DNA of 64,000 nucleotides from VGCC01 sp964495555 (lineage in GTDB: Bacteria > Actinomycetota > Actinomycetes > S36-B12): NCBI GenBank assembly GCA_964495555.1, contig CAZBWA010000003.1:1-64000 (forward strand). Direction: 5' to 3'. A program made the translations under genes and the position numbers. Numbering within the stretch: the stretch's first letter is position 1; each line of letters begins with the position of its first letter. A model generated the notes under the pieces. That model was not told the DNA's origin, did no database searches, and saw nothing but the letters and a program-made list of their open reading frames with translations. Of this stretch, positions 42,999 through 51,712 are shown one piece after another.

Positions 42999-45503
42999 CT
43001 ACGTCCCGCGGATGGTGGACAGGACCCCCGGGAGTTCCTCGGGCTTGACCAAGACCTCCCGGGCCTTGGAGCCTTCGCTGGGCCCCACGACGCCCCGCGT
43101 CTCCATGAGGTCCATGAGTCGCCCGGCCTTCGCGAACCCGACGCGCAATTTGCGCTGAAGCATCGATGTGGAACCGAATTGTGTCGAGACCACCAACTCG
43201 ACCGCCTGGAGAAGGACGTCCAAGTCGTCGCCGATCTCCTCGTCGATCTCACGGGTGGGCGCCGCCGCAGCGGTCACCTCCGGAAGGTAGTCGGCCTGGG
43301 ATTGCGCGGTGCAGTGCTCGACGACGGCGCGGATCTCCCGTTCGCTGACGAACGCTCCCTGGATACGGGTCGGCTTGTTGGCGCCCATCGGAAGGAACAG
43401 GCCATCACCCTGCCCGACGAGCTTCTCCGCACCGGGCTGATCCAGGATGACGCGGCTGTCAGCCAGGCTCGAGGTGGCGAAGGCGAGCCGACTCGGCACG
43501 TTCGCCTTGATGAGTCCCGTGACGACGTCGACGCTCGGTCGCTGGGTGGCGAGCACCAGGTGGATGCCCGCCGCGCGCGCGAGCTGGGTGATGCGCACGA
43601 TCGCGTCTTCGACGTCGCGTGGTGCGACCATCATGAGATCCGCCAGCTCGTCGACGATCACCAGCAGGTACGGATACGGCTCGATCTCCCTCTCGCTACC
43701 GGGTAGGGGCGTGACTTTGCCGGCCCGCACGGCGGCGTTGAAGTCATCGATATGACGGAAACCGAAGTGTGCGAGGTCGTCATAACGTCGATCCATCTCC
43801 TTCACGACCCATTGGAGAGCGTCGGCAGCCTTCTTCGGGTTGGTGATGATGGGTGTGATCAGGTGCGGTACACCCTCGTAGACGCTCAACTCGACTCGCT
43901 TGGGATCGACCAGGATCATGCGCACATCCGCGGGAGTAGCCCTCATCAGAATCGATGTGATGAGGGCGTTTATGCAGCTGGACTTGCCTGCCCCCGTGGC
44001 GCCCGCGACCAGGATGTGCGGCATCGTCGCGAGGTTGGCTGTGACGAATCCACCCTCGACGTCCTTACCGAGGCCGACGGTGAGTGGATGCACATCGCCC
44101 TTCGCCGTCTTGCTGCGCAGGACGTCCCCGAGAGATACGAGTTCGCGATCCGTGTTCGGGATCTCGATACCGATGGCCTTCTTGCCCGGTATCGGGCTGA
44201 GGATCCGGACATCTGCGCTCGCCACTGCATACGCGATGTTCTTGCTGAGCGCGGTGACGCGCTCGACCTTGACACTCGGCCCGAGTTCAATCTCGTAGCG
44301 GGTCACCGTCGGGCCCCGCATGAAACCCGAGACCTCTGCATCGATACCGAATTGCTCCAGGACCTCGGTCAGGGCGGTGACGACGGAATCGTTCGCCCGG
44401 GTCGTCGACTTATGTGCCGGACCTGCCGAGAGCATGTCCGCCTTCGGCAACCGGTAGGTGGCACGTGGTCGCGACGTCGGTACGACGGCCACGGGACTGC
44501 GCACTACTGCGACCGGCGCAGTGGGTGCATCTGACGTCACCGCAGGGATGACGGCGGTGTCCGCGGTGGGATCCGCGTGCAGGGGCATGGCCGCCTGGAC
44601 CTCCTCGCCGAACTCCTGCACCCATGGGTCGAAGTCGTCCTCGATGGACTCCTCCTCGATGAAGGATTCGTGGTGATCACGGTCCTGCATCTCGTCGTCG
44701 GCGCCGCCCTCGACCCCATCGCTGTCGTCCAGGCGAGCGGGTTTCGGATCGCGTGCTGCGCGGGCCGTAGCGCTCAGATGCACCGCGCGCGAGCGCAGCC
44801 ACCCGGCGGACCAGGCCACGCCATGCGCGACCTGACGCACAGATGTCCCGGTCACGATCATCGTGCCGAAAGCGAGGAGCAGAAGCAGGAGCAGGAACGT
44901 GACGATCGGTCCCACCGCGGACGACAAGGGAGCCGTGATCACCCATCCCACGACACCTCCGCCCGCATCCATGCGCAGCGCGCCGTCACTCGGCGTGGGG
45001 GTACCCGTCGCGACATGCCACATGCCCACTGCGGCTACGACCAAGGCGGCAGATCCGATGGCGATGCGTCCGGTGGTCGCACCGTCCTGAGGGTGGCGCA
45101 GGAATCGCCAGGCGAGGAAGAGCAGGAACACGGGCACGGCAAGGGACAGGACGCCGAGGAAGGTTCGGGAGATCTGCGCTGTCCACGCCACGAACCAGCC
45201 GTCGACTCCGAACCAGGTGGCCGCAGCCACCACGATCGCCGCGGCGACGAGCGCCAGGCCCACCCCGTCGCGCCGAGTCTCGGAGTCCAGCTCCTGGGCG
45301 CCACGACCAACGCCGCGCACGAGTGCGCCCACCAGGGTGGCCAGACCCGACCATGCCGCCGCCAGGGCGCGTCCCAGGGCCACGGCGATGCGGACGAGTG
45401 GTCCTGGTCGGACGGGCTTACGGGCAGGGCTACGCCGGCCGGTCTTCCGGCCCGACGGGGAAGGTCGACTCCGGCGCGCCGGAGCGGACGTACGGGACGC
45501 CAC
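42999..45503 (-). CDS. ftsK: DNA translocase FtsK
   Basis: This 834-residue septal DNA pump clears chromosome ends during division. The N-terminus is basic (about residues 1-35) and is followed by four or five membrane helices to about residue 230. A charged linker and the RecA-like motor with Walker A GATGAGKSS come next. The C-terminus has a winged-helix gamma domain (STSMLQRKLRVGFAKAGRLM). The GTG start has TAGAGT six bases upstream and no ribosome binding site. Confidence 0.95.
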   Translation of the reverse strand: MASRTSAPARRSRPSPSGRKTGRRSPARKPVRPGPLVRIAVALGRALAAAWSGLATLVGALVRGVGRGAQELDSETRRDGVGLALVAAAIVVAAATWFGVDGWFVAWTAQISRTFLGVLSLAVPVFLLFLAWRFLRHPQDGATTGRIAIGSAALVVAAVGMWHVATGTPTPSDGALRMDAGGGVVGWVITAPLSSAVGPIVTFLLLLLLLAFGTMIVTGTSVRQVAHGVAWSAGWLRSRAVHLSATARAARDPKPARLDDSDGVEGGADDEMQDRDHHESFIEEESIEDDFDPWVQEFGEEVQAAMPLHADPTADTAVIPAVTSDAPTAPVAVVRSPVAVVPTSRPRATYRLPKADMLSAGPAHKSTTRANDSVVTALTEVLEQFGIDAEVSGFMRGPTVTRYEIELGPSVKVERVTALSKNIAYAVASADVRILSPIPGKKAIGIEIPNTDRELVSLGDVLRSKTAKGDVHPLTVGLGKDVEGGFVTANLATMPHILVAGATGAGKSSCINALITSILMRATPADVRMILVDPKRVELSVYEGVPHLITPIITNPKKAADALQWVVKEMDRRYDDLAHFGFRHIDDFNAAVRAGKVTPLPGSEREIEPYPYLLVIVDELADLMMVAPRDVEDAIVRITQLARAAGIHLVLATQRPSVDVVTGLIKANVPSRLAFATSSLADSRVILDQPGAEKLVGQGDGLFLPMGANKPTRIQGAFVSEREIRAVVEHCTAQSQADYLPEVTAAAAPTREIDEEIGDDLDVLLQAVELVVSTQFGSTSMLQRKLRVGFAKAGRLMDLMETRGVVGPSEGSKAREVLVKPEELPGVLSTIRGT

Positions 45504-45509
45504 GCGAGC

Positions 45510-45515
45510 ACTCTA
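45510..45515 (-). promoter_or_regulatory. Leaderless -10 element of ftsK
   Basis: TAGAGT is six bases before the GTG at 45503, in the 71-bp gap after the RNase J gene. Confidence 0.5.
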
Positions 45516-45574
45516 GGGGCTTCGTACCCCTGGTCCCGGTAGTCACACGCGCAACTTCCACCCCGCGAGTCGGG

Positions 45575-47251
45575 TCAGGCCTCGACGACCACCGGCACGA
45601 TCATGGGCCGACGCCGATGGGTCGTGTTCACCCACCGACCGACAACCCGCCGGATTCTCTGCTGGAGGTCGTGCATGTCCTCGTCCCCCGCCGCCATCGC
45701 GTCCAGCAGGGTCTGGCGTACCTGATCGGTCACATCCGCGAGGTCCACCTCCGCCCCAAAGCCCCGCGCGTGGATTTCCGGGCCCGCGATCACCGACCCC
45801 GAGGACACGTCCACCGCGGCGAACACGGAGATGAACCCCTCCTCTCCCAGGATCCGTCGATCACGCAGGTGGGCTTCCGTTATGTCGCCGACCCCCGCAC
45901 CATCCACATAGACGTGTCCGATCGGCGTATATCCCGAGACGCGCGCATCACCGGCTGCCAGATCGACGCTGACGCCGTCGTCGATGACCAGCACGTGATC
46001 CGTCGCGATCCCGACACTCTCGGCGATCCGCGCGTTTGCCCGGAGATGCCGCCACTCCCCGTGGATCGGCATGACGTAGCGAGGCTTGACGATGTTGAAG
46101 ACGTACCGCAACTCGCCCGAGGCAGCGTGACCGGAAACGTGGACGAGGGCGTTGCCCTTGTGCACGACGGACACCTGCTGACGAGTCAGAGCATTGATGA
46201 CCCGATTCACGGAGTTCTCATTGCCGGGGATGAGTGACGAGGCCAGGATGACCGTGTCGTTCTCCCCGATGGACACGCTGTGATCCCGGTTCGCCATCCG
46301 CGACAGTGCCGACATCGGCTCCCCCTGCGACCCGGTGCAGATCAGGACGACGCGATCATCGGGAAGGCTGGTGACATCGTCGCTGGACACGAGGGTGTTG
46401 CCCGGGATCCGCAGATAGCCAAGATCACGCGCGATGGCCATGTTGCGCACCATGGACCGCCCAATGAATGCGACGTGTCTTCCGTGGGCCACGGCCGTAT
46501 CGATGATCTGCTGAACACGGTGCACGTGCGACGCGAAAGAGGCCACGATCACCCTTCCCGGCGCTCGCGCGAACACCCGATCCAGGACGGGGACTATGTC
46601 GCGCTCACTCGGGACGAATCCGGGTACTTCGGCGTTCGTGCTGTCGACCATCAAAAGGTCGACGCCTTCATCGCCCAACCGGGCGAACCCGTTGAGATCG
46701 GTGATACGCCCATCCAGGGGTAACTGGTCCATCTTGAAATCACCCGTGTGTAGGACGCGCCCTGCACTGGTCACGATGCTCACGGCCATGGCATCGGGAA
46801 TCGAGTGATTGACCGCAAGGAACTCGATCGAGAACGGACCGGCCACGTGGACCTCACCGTCGTCGACCTGCCTCATGGGGGGCGAGAGACGGAACTCCCT
46901 GAGCTTCGCCTCGACGAGCGCCACGGTGAGTCGGGAAGCGAGGATCGGGATGTCCTCGCGTCCGCGCAAGAGGTAGGGAAGGGCCCCCACGTGGTCCTCA
47001 TGGCCGTGCGTGAGCACCACGGCCTCGATGTCCTCCAATCGATCGGCGATCGGGGCGAAGTCCGGGAGGATCAGGTCCACACCCGGCTGCGCCTCGGCAG
47101 GGAAGAGAACCCCGCAGTCGACGATCAGGATCCGCCCGTCGAGTTCAAAGACGGTCATGTTCCGCCCGATGTCGCCCAGGCCTCCGAGCGGGGTGATCCG
47201 CAGGGTGCCGGGCTCCAGCGGTGGCGGTGGTCCGAGGTCGGTGTGGTGCAC
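45575..47251 (-). CDS. rnj: Ribonuclease J
   Basis: This 558-residue metallo-beta-lactamase/beta-CASP ribonuclease has endo- and 5'-exonuclease roles in mRNA decay and rRNA maturation. The zinc motif is His82-Gly-His84-Glu-Asp86-His87. Other motifs are VNHSIPDA, the beta-CASP region, and IHGEWRHLRANA. The GTG start lies 5 bp after the dapA stop, so it is cotranscribed with dapA. Confidence 0.93.
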   Translation of the reverse strand: MHHTDLGPPPPLEPGTLRITPLGGLGDIGRNMTVFELDGRILIVDCGVLFPAEAQPGVDLILPDFAPIADRLEDIEAVVLTHGHEDHVGALPYLLRGREDIPILASRLTVALVEAKLREFRLSPPMRQVDDGEVHVAGPFSIEFLAVNHSIPDAMAVSIVTSAGRVLHTGDFKMDQLPLDGRITDLNGFARLGDEGVDLLMVDSTNAEVPGFVPSERDIVPVLDRVFARAPGRVIVASFASHVHRVQQIIDTAVAHGRHVAFIGRSMVRNMAIARDLGYLRIPGNTLVSSDDVTSLPDDRVVLICTGSQGEPMSALSRMANRDHSVSIGENDTVILASSLIPGNENSVNRVINALTRQQVSVVHKGNALVHVSGHAASGELRYVFNIVKPRYVMPIHGEWRHLRANARIAESVGIATDHVLVIDDGVSVDLAAGDARVSGYTPIGHVYVDGAGVGDITEAHLRDRRILGEEGFISVFAAVDVSSGSVIAGPEIHARGFGAEVDLADVTDQVRQTLLDAMAAGDEDMHDLQQRIRRVVGRWVNTTHRRRPMIVPVVVEA

Positions 47252-47256
47252 GTCCC

Positions 47257-48156
47257 CTACTCGACACCTGCGACGCGGCCCGCGGCGAGGTCGATGCGCA
47301 ACTGCGCAACCTGCGCCGGTGTCGCGTCCACGAGGGGCAGTCGCACCGGCCCACCCGGGAGGCCCTGCATCGCGAGGGCCGCTTTCGTGAGGATCACGCC
47401 CTGGGTTCGGAACATCCCGGTATAGACCGGGAGCAGGGAGAAGTTGATTTCGCGGGCGCGCTCCATATCTCCCGAACGAACCGCGTCGGCCATAGCCGCC
47501 AAGCGGTCGCCCACCACGTGGCCCACGACCGAGATCATCCCCGAGGCCCCGACGCTCAGCAGTGCCAGATTGAGGGCGTCGTCACCCGAGTACCACGCTA
47601 GGCCTGTCTCCCGCATGCCCCACTGTGCGAACTCGAGGTCGCCCTTCGCGTCCTTGTTCGCGACGATCCTGGGATGCTCGGCGAGACGCTTCAGGGTGTC
47701 GAGCTCGATCGCCGTGCCGGTGCGCCGTGGGATGTCGTAGGTGATCATCGGCAGGTCCGTGGCATCAGCGATTGCCCGGAAGTGTGCAACGAGCCCCTCC
47801 TGGGGCGGGCGGTTGTAGTACGGCGTGACCGCCATGACGGCGTCCGCTCCGCACGCCGCGGCCACGCGTGCAGCGCTGATCGAGTGCGCCGTGTCATTCG
47901 TTCCCACGCCGGCAATGACGGTGGCGCGGTCCCCGACCGCCTCGACGACCGCACGCAGTATCGCTTCGTCCTCCTGGTCGGTCTTCGTGGCCGACTCCCC
48001 CGTCGTGCCGTTGATGACGAGGCCGTCGTGCCGCAGGGTGTCCACGAGATGCGTCGCTAGGGCTTGGGCGCCTTCCAAGTCCAGCTCTCCGTCGGGCGTG
48101 AAGGGCGACACCATCGCCGTGAGCATCACGCCGAAGGGGGTGGCCGGAGCGCTCAT
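47257..48156 (-). CDS. dapA: 4-hydroxy-tetrahydrodipicolinate synthase
   Basis: This 299-residue aldolase condenses pyruvate and aspartate semialdehyde, the first step of diaminopimelate and lysine synthesis. The Schiff-base lysine is Lys168 in IVANKDAKGD. Tyr140 (MITYDIPRR) and the NGTTGES motif are conserved. TAGCCT lies six bases before the ATG. RNase J follows 5 bp later. Confidence 0.95.
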   Translation of the reverse strand: MSAPATPFGVMLTAMVSPFTPDGELDLEGAQALATHLVDTLRHDGLVINGTTGESATKTDQEDEAILRAVVEAVGDRATVIAGVGTNDTAHSISAARVAAACGADAVMAVTPYYNRPPQEGLVAHFRAIADATDLPMITYDIPRRTGTAIELDTLKRLAEHPRIVANKDAKGDLEFAQWGMRETGLAWYSGDDALNLALLSVGASGMISVVGHVVGDRLAAMADAVRSGDMERAREINFSLLPVYTGMFRTQGVILTKAALAMQGLPGGPVRLPLVDATPAQVAQLRIDLAAGRVAGVE

Positions 48157-48162
48157 AGTCGA

Positions 48163-48168
48163 AGGCTA
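48163..48168 (-). promoter_or_regulatory. Leaderless -10 element of dapA
   Basis: TAGCCT is six bases before the ATG at 48156. The same hexamer and spacing occur at dapB. Confidence 0.55.
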
Positions 48169-48175
48169 GTGGTGC

Positions 48176-48895
48176 CTACGGCGCCACGCGTCCGTTGGCC
48201 ACGAATGATGCGTACGTCAGGGGCATCAACTCCGACCATGCTGCCTCGTAGCGCTCGGCGACCATCTCGATCTCCCGCTGCGGATACGACGGGTAGCGGG
48301 AGTCATCGGATTTCAGTCGCAGGGACAGAAAGTTCATCAACGACCGTGCATTCAGCGTGACGTAGGCGCTCGAATAAATCGACACGGGGAGGACCATCCG
48401 GGCAACCTCACGCGCGATGCCGGCATCCAACATCGTCTTGTAGGCGGCATAGGCACGACCACACGCCTCCTTCATCTCTGAATCCATGAGGGCGTACTGG
48501 TGCTCATCGCCGGGGATGAACTCGTAGGCGCCGGTCTTGCCGATCTGCACCACGTTCCTCGAACGGTCGGGTACGTAGAAGACCGGCTCCAACTCGCGGT
48601 AGCGACCGGACTCCTCGTTGTAGCTGGCGATGCGGTGGCGCATGTGCTCACGCCATACAAAGATGGGTGCACGGACGAAGAAGGTCATCGAGTTGTGCTC
48701 GAACGGGCTGCCATGCCGCTCCCGCATCAGGTAATTGATCAGACCCTTCGAGCGCTCGGCGTCGGCGTCGATGTCTTCGAGCGTGGACTCGCCTGCCGTC
48801 GAGACCCTGGCCGCGAAGATCACGTCGGCATCTCGGGCACTCGCACGGACGAGCTCGACCGTGACGTCGCTGCGGAACTCGATATCGGCGGACAC
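48176..48895 (-). CDS. thyX: Flavin-dependent thymidylate synthase
   Basis: This 239-residue FAD enzyme methylates dUMP to dTMP without making dihydrofolate. The ThyX signature is complete: Arg86-His-Arg88, Ser91, Asn93-Glu94, Ser96 and Arg98-Tyr99. The GTG start has TAGGGT six bases upstream. It lies between dapA and a divergent acetyltransferase. Together with NrdJ it supplies DNA precursors. Confidence 0.96.
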   Translation of the reverse strand: MSADIEFRSDVTVELVRASARDADVIFAARVSTAGESTLEDIDADAERSKGLINYLMRERHGSPFEHNSMTFFVRAPIFVWREHMRHRIASYNEESGRYRELEPVFYVPDRSRNVVQIGKTGAYEFIPGDEHQYALMDSEMKEACGRAYAAYKTMLDAGIAREVARMVLPVSIYSSAYVTLNARSLMNFLSLRLKSDDSRYPSYPQREIEMVAERYEAAWSELMPLTYASFVANGRVAP

Positions 48896-48901
48896 CCCGA
48901 A

Positions 48902-48907
48902 ACCCTA
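48902..48907 (-). promoter_or_regulatory. Leaderless -10 element of thyX
   Basis: TAGGGT is six bases before the GTG at 48895, within a 29-bp divergent intergenic region that leaves no space for a leader. Confidence 0.6.
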
Positions 48908-48924
48908 TCCGGCACAATCACACG

Positions 48925-49437
48925 ATGGCTTTCGTCCGCGCTGCCCACCCGGACGACGCTCCTCAGATCGCCGACGTGCACCTGCGCGCCTGGCAGGAGC
49001 GGTATGCCGACTGGCCCGACGCCGTGTGGCGAGACCTGCAATCCACCGAGTCCATCGACACGTGGCGTCGCGATGCCCTCGCGCCACCCTCGTCCGCTCA
49101 TCACATCCTCGTGGCGACGGACGACGAGGATCGCGTATGCGGATTCCTCGTCCTCGAGCCTGACCCCGATGGGGATGCGCGGATCGACCTCTTCGAGATC
49201 GATCCCCACGTGCGGACCCAGGGGCACGGTTCCCGACTGATGAGCGCGGCGGCCGAATACGCGCGCGCCGACTCCGCTACGGGACTGACACTGTGGCTGG
49301 ATCAAGGCTCACCCGCAAGTAGGTTCTTGACGGAGAGCGGCTGGGGACCGCGGGGTGTCCGCCGCGTCCTGGAGATCGTCGACGGGGTTCACCTCAGCCA
49401 GCATCAATGGTGGACCGCTCTGGGCGACGACGGCTAG
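48925..49437 (+). CDS. GNAT-family N-acetyltransferase
   Basis: This 170-residue protein has the GNAT acetyl-CoA-binding motif VRTQGHGSRLM and the C-terminal SPASRFLTESGWGP segment. It opens FVRAAHPDDAPQIADVHLRAW, typical of the fold. The substrate is unknown. CACAAT lies six bases before the ATG, and the upstream region is only 29 bp, so a leaderless transcript is likely. Confidence 0.8.
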   Translation: MAFVRAAHPDDAPQIADVHLRAWQERYADWPDAVWRDLQSTESIDTWRRDALAPPSSAHHILVATDDEDRVCGFLVLEPDPDGDARIDLFEIDPHVRTQGHGSRLMSAAAEYARADSATGLTLWLDQGSPASRFLTESGWGPRGVRRVLEIVDGVHLSQHQWWTALGDDG

Positions 49438-49456
49438 ATGCGTGCGCGTTGGCCGC

Positions 49457-49462
49457 TACTGT
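49457..49462 (+). promoter_or_regulatory. Leaderless -10 element of azlC
   Basis: TACTGT is six bases before the GTG at 49469 and decides that start. Confidence 0.5.
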
Positions 49463-49468
49463 CGCGGC

Positions 49469-50140
49469 GTGACGCGTCGCTCGACCACCGTGAACGCGCT
49501 CGGCATCGGGATCGCGACCGGTGCCTACGGGCTGTCCTTCGGGGCCATCAGCGTGGCGAGCGGTCTGGACTTCTGGCAGACGCAGGCTCTCTCCCTCGGC
49601 ATGTTCACCGGGGCCTCGCAATTCGCGTTGGTGGGGGTTCTCGGTGCCGGAGGCGGCGCCGTCGCCGCCATCGTCACGGCGCTCCTGCTGGGAGCCCGCA
49701 ATGGGCTCTACGCACTGAGCCTGGCACCCCTTCTGCAACTACGGCGCGGTACGGCGCTGGTGGCCGCACAGGTCACCATCGACGAGAGCACCGCTATGGC
49801 CATCCGCCACCGTGACGACCGCAGCCATGCGCGTCATGCCTTCTGGGCGACCGGGATCTCCGTGTTCGTGCTGTGGAACATCGGGACTGCGATTGGCGCC
49901 CTGGGCGCAACGGCGCTGGACGATCCCGCCGTGCTGGGTCTCGACGCCGCCATCCCCGCAGGCTTCATCGCATTGCTCTGGCCCCGGCTCGTCGACCGAG
50001 GCTCCCGGATCTTGGCGGTGGCTGCCGCCGGCATCGCACTCCTCCTCATCCCCGTGGTACCCCCCGGGATACCCGTGCTCGGAGCCGCCGCGGTCGCGCT
50101 CGCAGCCGACGAACTCCTGCGTCGTCGGAGATCGACATGA
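49469..50140 (+). CDS. azlC: AzlC-family branched-chain amino acid permease
   Basis: This 223-residue membrane protein is the large subunit of a two-part exporter of branched-chain amino acids or analogues. It has about six hydrophobic segments and the family opening GIATGAYGLSFGAISVASGL. The GTG start was chosen because it follows TACTGT by six bases and begins the conserved region. The stop overlaps the azlD start (ATGA). Confidence 0.83.
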   Translation: MTRRSTTVNALGIGIATGAYGLSFGAISVASGLDFWQTQALSLGMFTGASQFALVGVLGAGGGAVAAIVTALLLGARNGLYALSLAPLLQLRRGTALVAAQVTIDESTAMAIRHRDDRSHARHAFWATGISVFVLWNIGTAIGALGATALDDPAVLGLDAAIPAGFIALLWPRLVDRGSRILAVAAAGIALLLIPVVPPGIPVLGAAAVALAADELLRRRRST

Positions 50141-50448
50141 TCTGGGCTGCCGTGATCATCGCCAGTCTGGGCACCTACGCCGAGAAGGTCGCTGGCTTCC
50201 TCCTTCCCGCGCGACTTCTGGACAACGTGGTCCTGCGTCGCTGGACATCGCTCCTTCCGATCGCGCTTCTCGCCGCACTTGTAGCGGTCCAGACGTTCTC
50301 CGCTGGCCAGTCTCTCGTCCTGGACGCGCGCGCAGCGGGGCTCGTCGCGGCGATCATCGCCCTCCTACTCCGCGCCCCCTTCCTGGTCGTCGTGGTGGTC
50401 GCGGCCGTCACGGCTGCCCTGCTCCGAGCGGGAGGGCTCGCAGCGTGA
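50137..50448 (+). CDS. azlD: AzlD-family small permease subunit
   Basis: This 103-residue protein has three or four hydrophobic helices. The AzlD opening MIWAAVIIASLGTYAEKV and the polar segment RRWTSLLPIALLAALV are present. It is the expected partner of AzlC and overlaps it by 4 bp. Its own stop overlaps the next start (GTGA). Confidence 0.83.
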   Translation: MIWAAVIIASLGTYAEKVAGFLLPARLLDNVVLRRWTSLLPIALLAALVAVQTFSAGQSLVLDARAAGLVAAIIALLLRAPFLVVVVVAAVTAALLRAGGLAA

Positions 50449-50942
50449 CGCAGCGCCGGATATTCGCCTTCCTGTGGCCGGATCCCCCCACAGGACCGCT
50501 CGATGGGAATGCGCGTCAGGTGCGCCTCGTGCGCGTATCGCCGCGAGGACCACTGCGCGTCGTGCTCCTCGGGATCCTGACGCTCGCCGCGTTCACGGTC
50601 GCCCTCGTGGGGGCGCTCCTCATCGTCAGCTCTCCGTCGGTGACCGGTGGCCTGATCCTGCTCTGCGTCCTGGCACCCCTACTCGCGCTGACCGCTCGCG
50701 CATGGCAGCTCGGGACATATGTCAACGACGAGGGAGTGCGGGTTATCCGACTCTTCTCCACGGTCGGCCTGCTGTGGTCCGACGTGGAGGCTGTCGTGGA
50801 TACGGCCGGATGCGTCTCCCTTGTGGGGGACGGCCGTACCGTGCCCACACATGTGCGGCGCATGGGCCTCGACCACCTCGGGTCGCCGCAGTCCTACGAC
50901 ATCGCACGAGATCGGATCGCGAACTGGTGGCGTGCGGCCTGA
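50445..50942 (+). CDS. Membrane protein with PH-like domain
   Basis: This 165-residue protein has two hydrophobic helices (about residues 38-60 and 66-86). A soluble C-terminal part follows (GTYVNDEGVRVIRLFSTVGL, then LWSDVEAVVD) that resembles bacterial PH-like domains. Function is unknown. It is translationally coupled to azlD and ends 2 bp from convergent dapB. Confidence 0.6.
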   Translation: MTQRRIFAFLWPDPPTGPLDGNARQVRLVRVSPRGPLRVVLLGILTLAAFTVALVGALLIVSSPSVTGGLILLCVLAPLLALTARAWQLGTYVNDEGVRVIRLFSTVGLLWSDVEAVVDTAGCVSLVGDGRTVPTHVRRMGLDHLGSPQSYDIARDRIANWWRAA

Positions 50943-50944
50943 CG

Positions 50945-51694
50945 TCAGTCAAGGTCGAGGAGTTGTCCGAGTCCGACGACGAGTCCGGTGCGGTTCGCCA
51001 TCTCTCGCACGGCGAGGAGGACTCCGGGCATGAAGCTCGTGCGGTCCAGGGAATCGTGACGAATGGTCAGGGTCTCCCCCGGGGATCCGAAGAGCACCTC
51101 CTGGTGCGCCACCAACCCACGCAACCGAATCGCATGGACCGGCACACCGTGGACCGTGCGTCCGCGGGCGTCACGGTCCTCTTCCCGCGTGCTGTCGGGC
51201 GATGCGGGCATCGCGCCTCGGGCCCGCGCGATGGCGGCTGCCGTGTGCAGCGCGGTTCCCGAGGGGGCGTCGACCTTGCCGGGGTGGTGCAGTTCCACGA
51301 TCTCGACGGACTCGAAATACGGAGCGGCCATCTCAGCGAAGCGGGTCATGAGCACCGCTCCCACGCCGAAGTTGGGAGCAATGAGGACGCCGCTCCCGGG
51401 ATGGGCCTCGACCAGGCCCCGAACAGCCTCGATCCGCTCGGGGGTGAAACCGCTCGTGCCGACGACACATGCGATGCCATTCGCCACGGCGAAGGACACC
51501 GTGTCGAGCACCGCATCCGGTGTTGTGAAGTCGACGACCACCCGGGTACCCGTATCCACGAGCCCATCCAGGGAATCCCCGAGGTCGAGTGCGCAGGACA
51601 GTTCGAGATCGTCAGCAGCGTTCACCGCGTCGACCACCGTGCTGCCCATGCGTCCCCGCGCACCGACGACCGCGACCTTGATGCGCTCGGACAT
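50945..51694 (-). CDS. dapB: 4-hydroxy-tetrahydrodipicolinate reductase
   Basis: This 249-residue NAD(P)H enzyme performs the second step of the diaminopimelate pathway. The nucleotide-binding motif is VVGARGRMG. The catalytic histidine region is ELHHPGKVDAPSGTA with His136/His137 and Lys140. TAGCCT lies six bases before the ATG, so the transcript is probably leaderless. The M16 peptidase gene lies 18 bp upstream on the same strand. Confidence 0.95.
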   Translation of the reverse strand: MSERIKVAVVGARGRMGSTVVDAVNAADDLELSCALDLGDSLDGLVDTGTRVVVDFTTPDAVLDTVSFAVANGIACVVGTSGFTPERIEAVRGLVEAHPGSGVLIAPNFGVGAVLMTRFAEMAAPYFESVEIVELHHPGKVDAPSGTALHTAAAIARARGAMPASPDSTREEDRDARGRTVHGVPVHAIRLRGLVAHQEVLFGSPGETLTIRHDSLDRTSFMPGVLLAVREMANRTGLVVGLGQLLDLD

Positions 51695-51700
51695 GAGCGC

Positions 51701-51706
51701 AGGCTA
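51701..51706 (-). promoter_or_regulatory. Leaderless -10 element of dapB
   Basis: TAGCCT is six bases before the ATG at 51694, in the 18-bp gap after the M16 peptidase gene. dapA carries the same arrangement. Confidence 0.55.
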
Positions 51707-51712
51707 CCCGCC

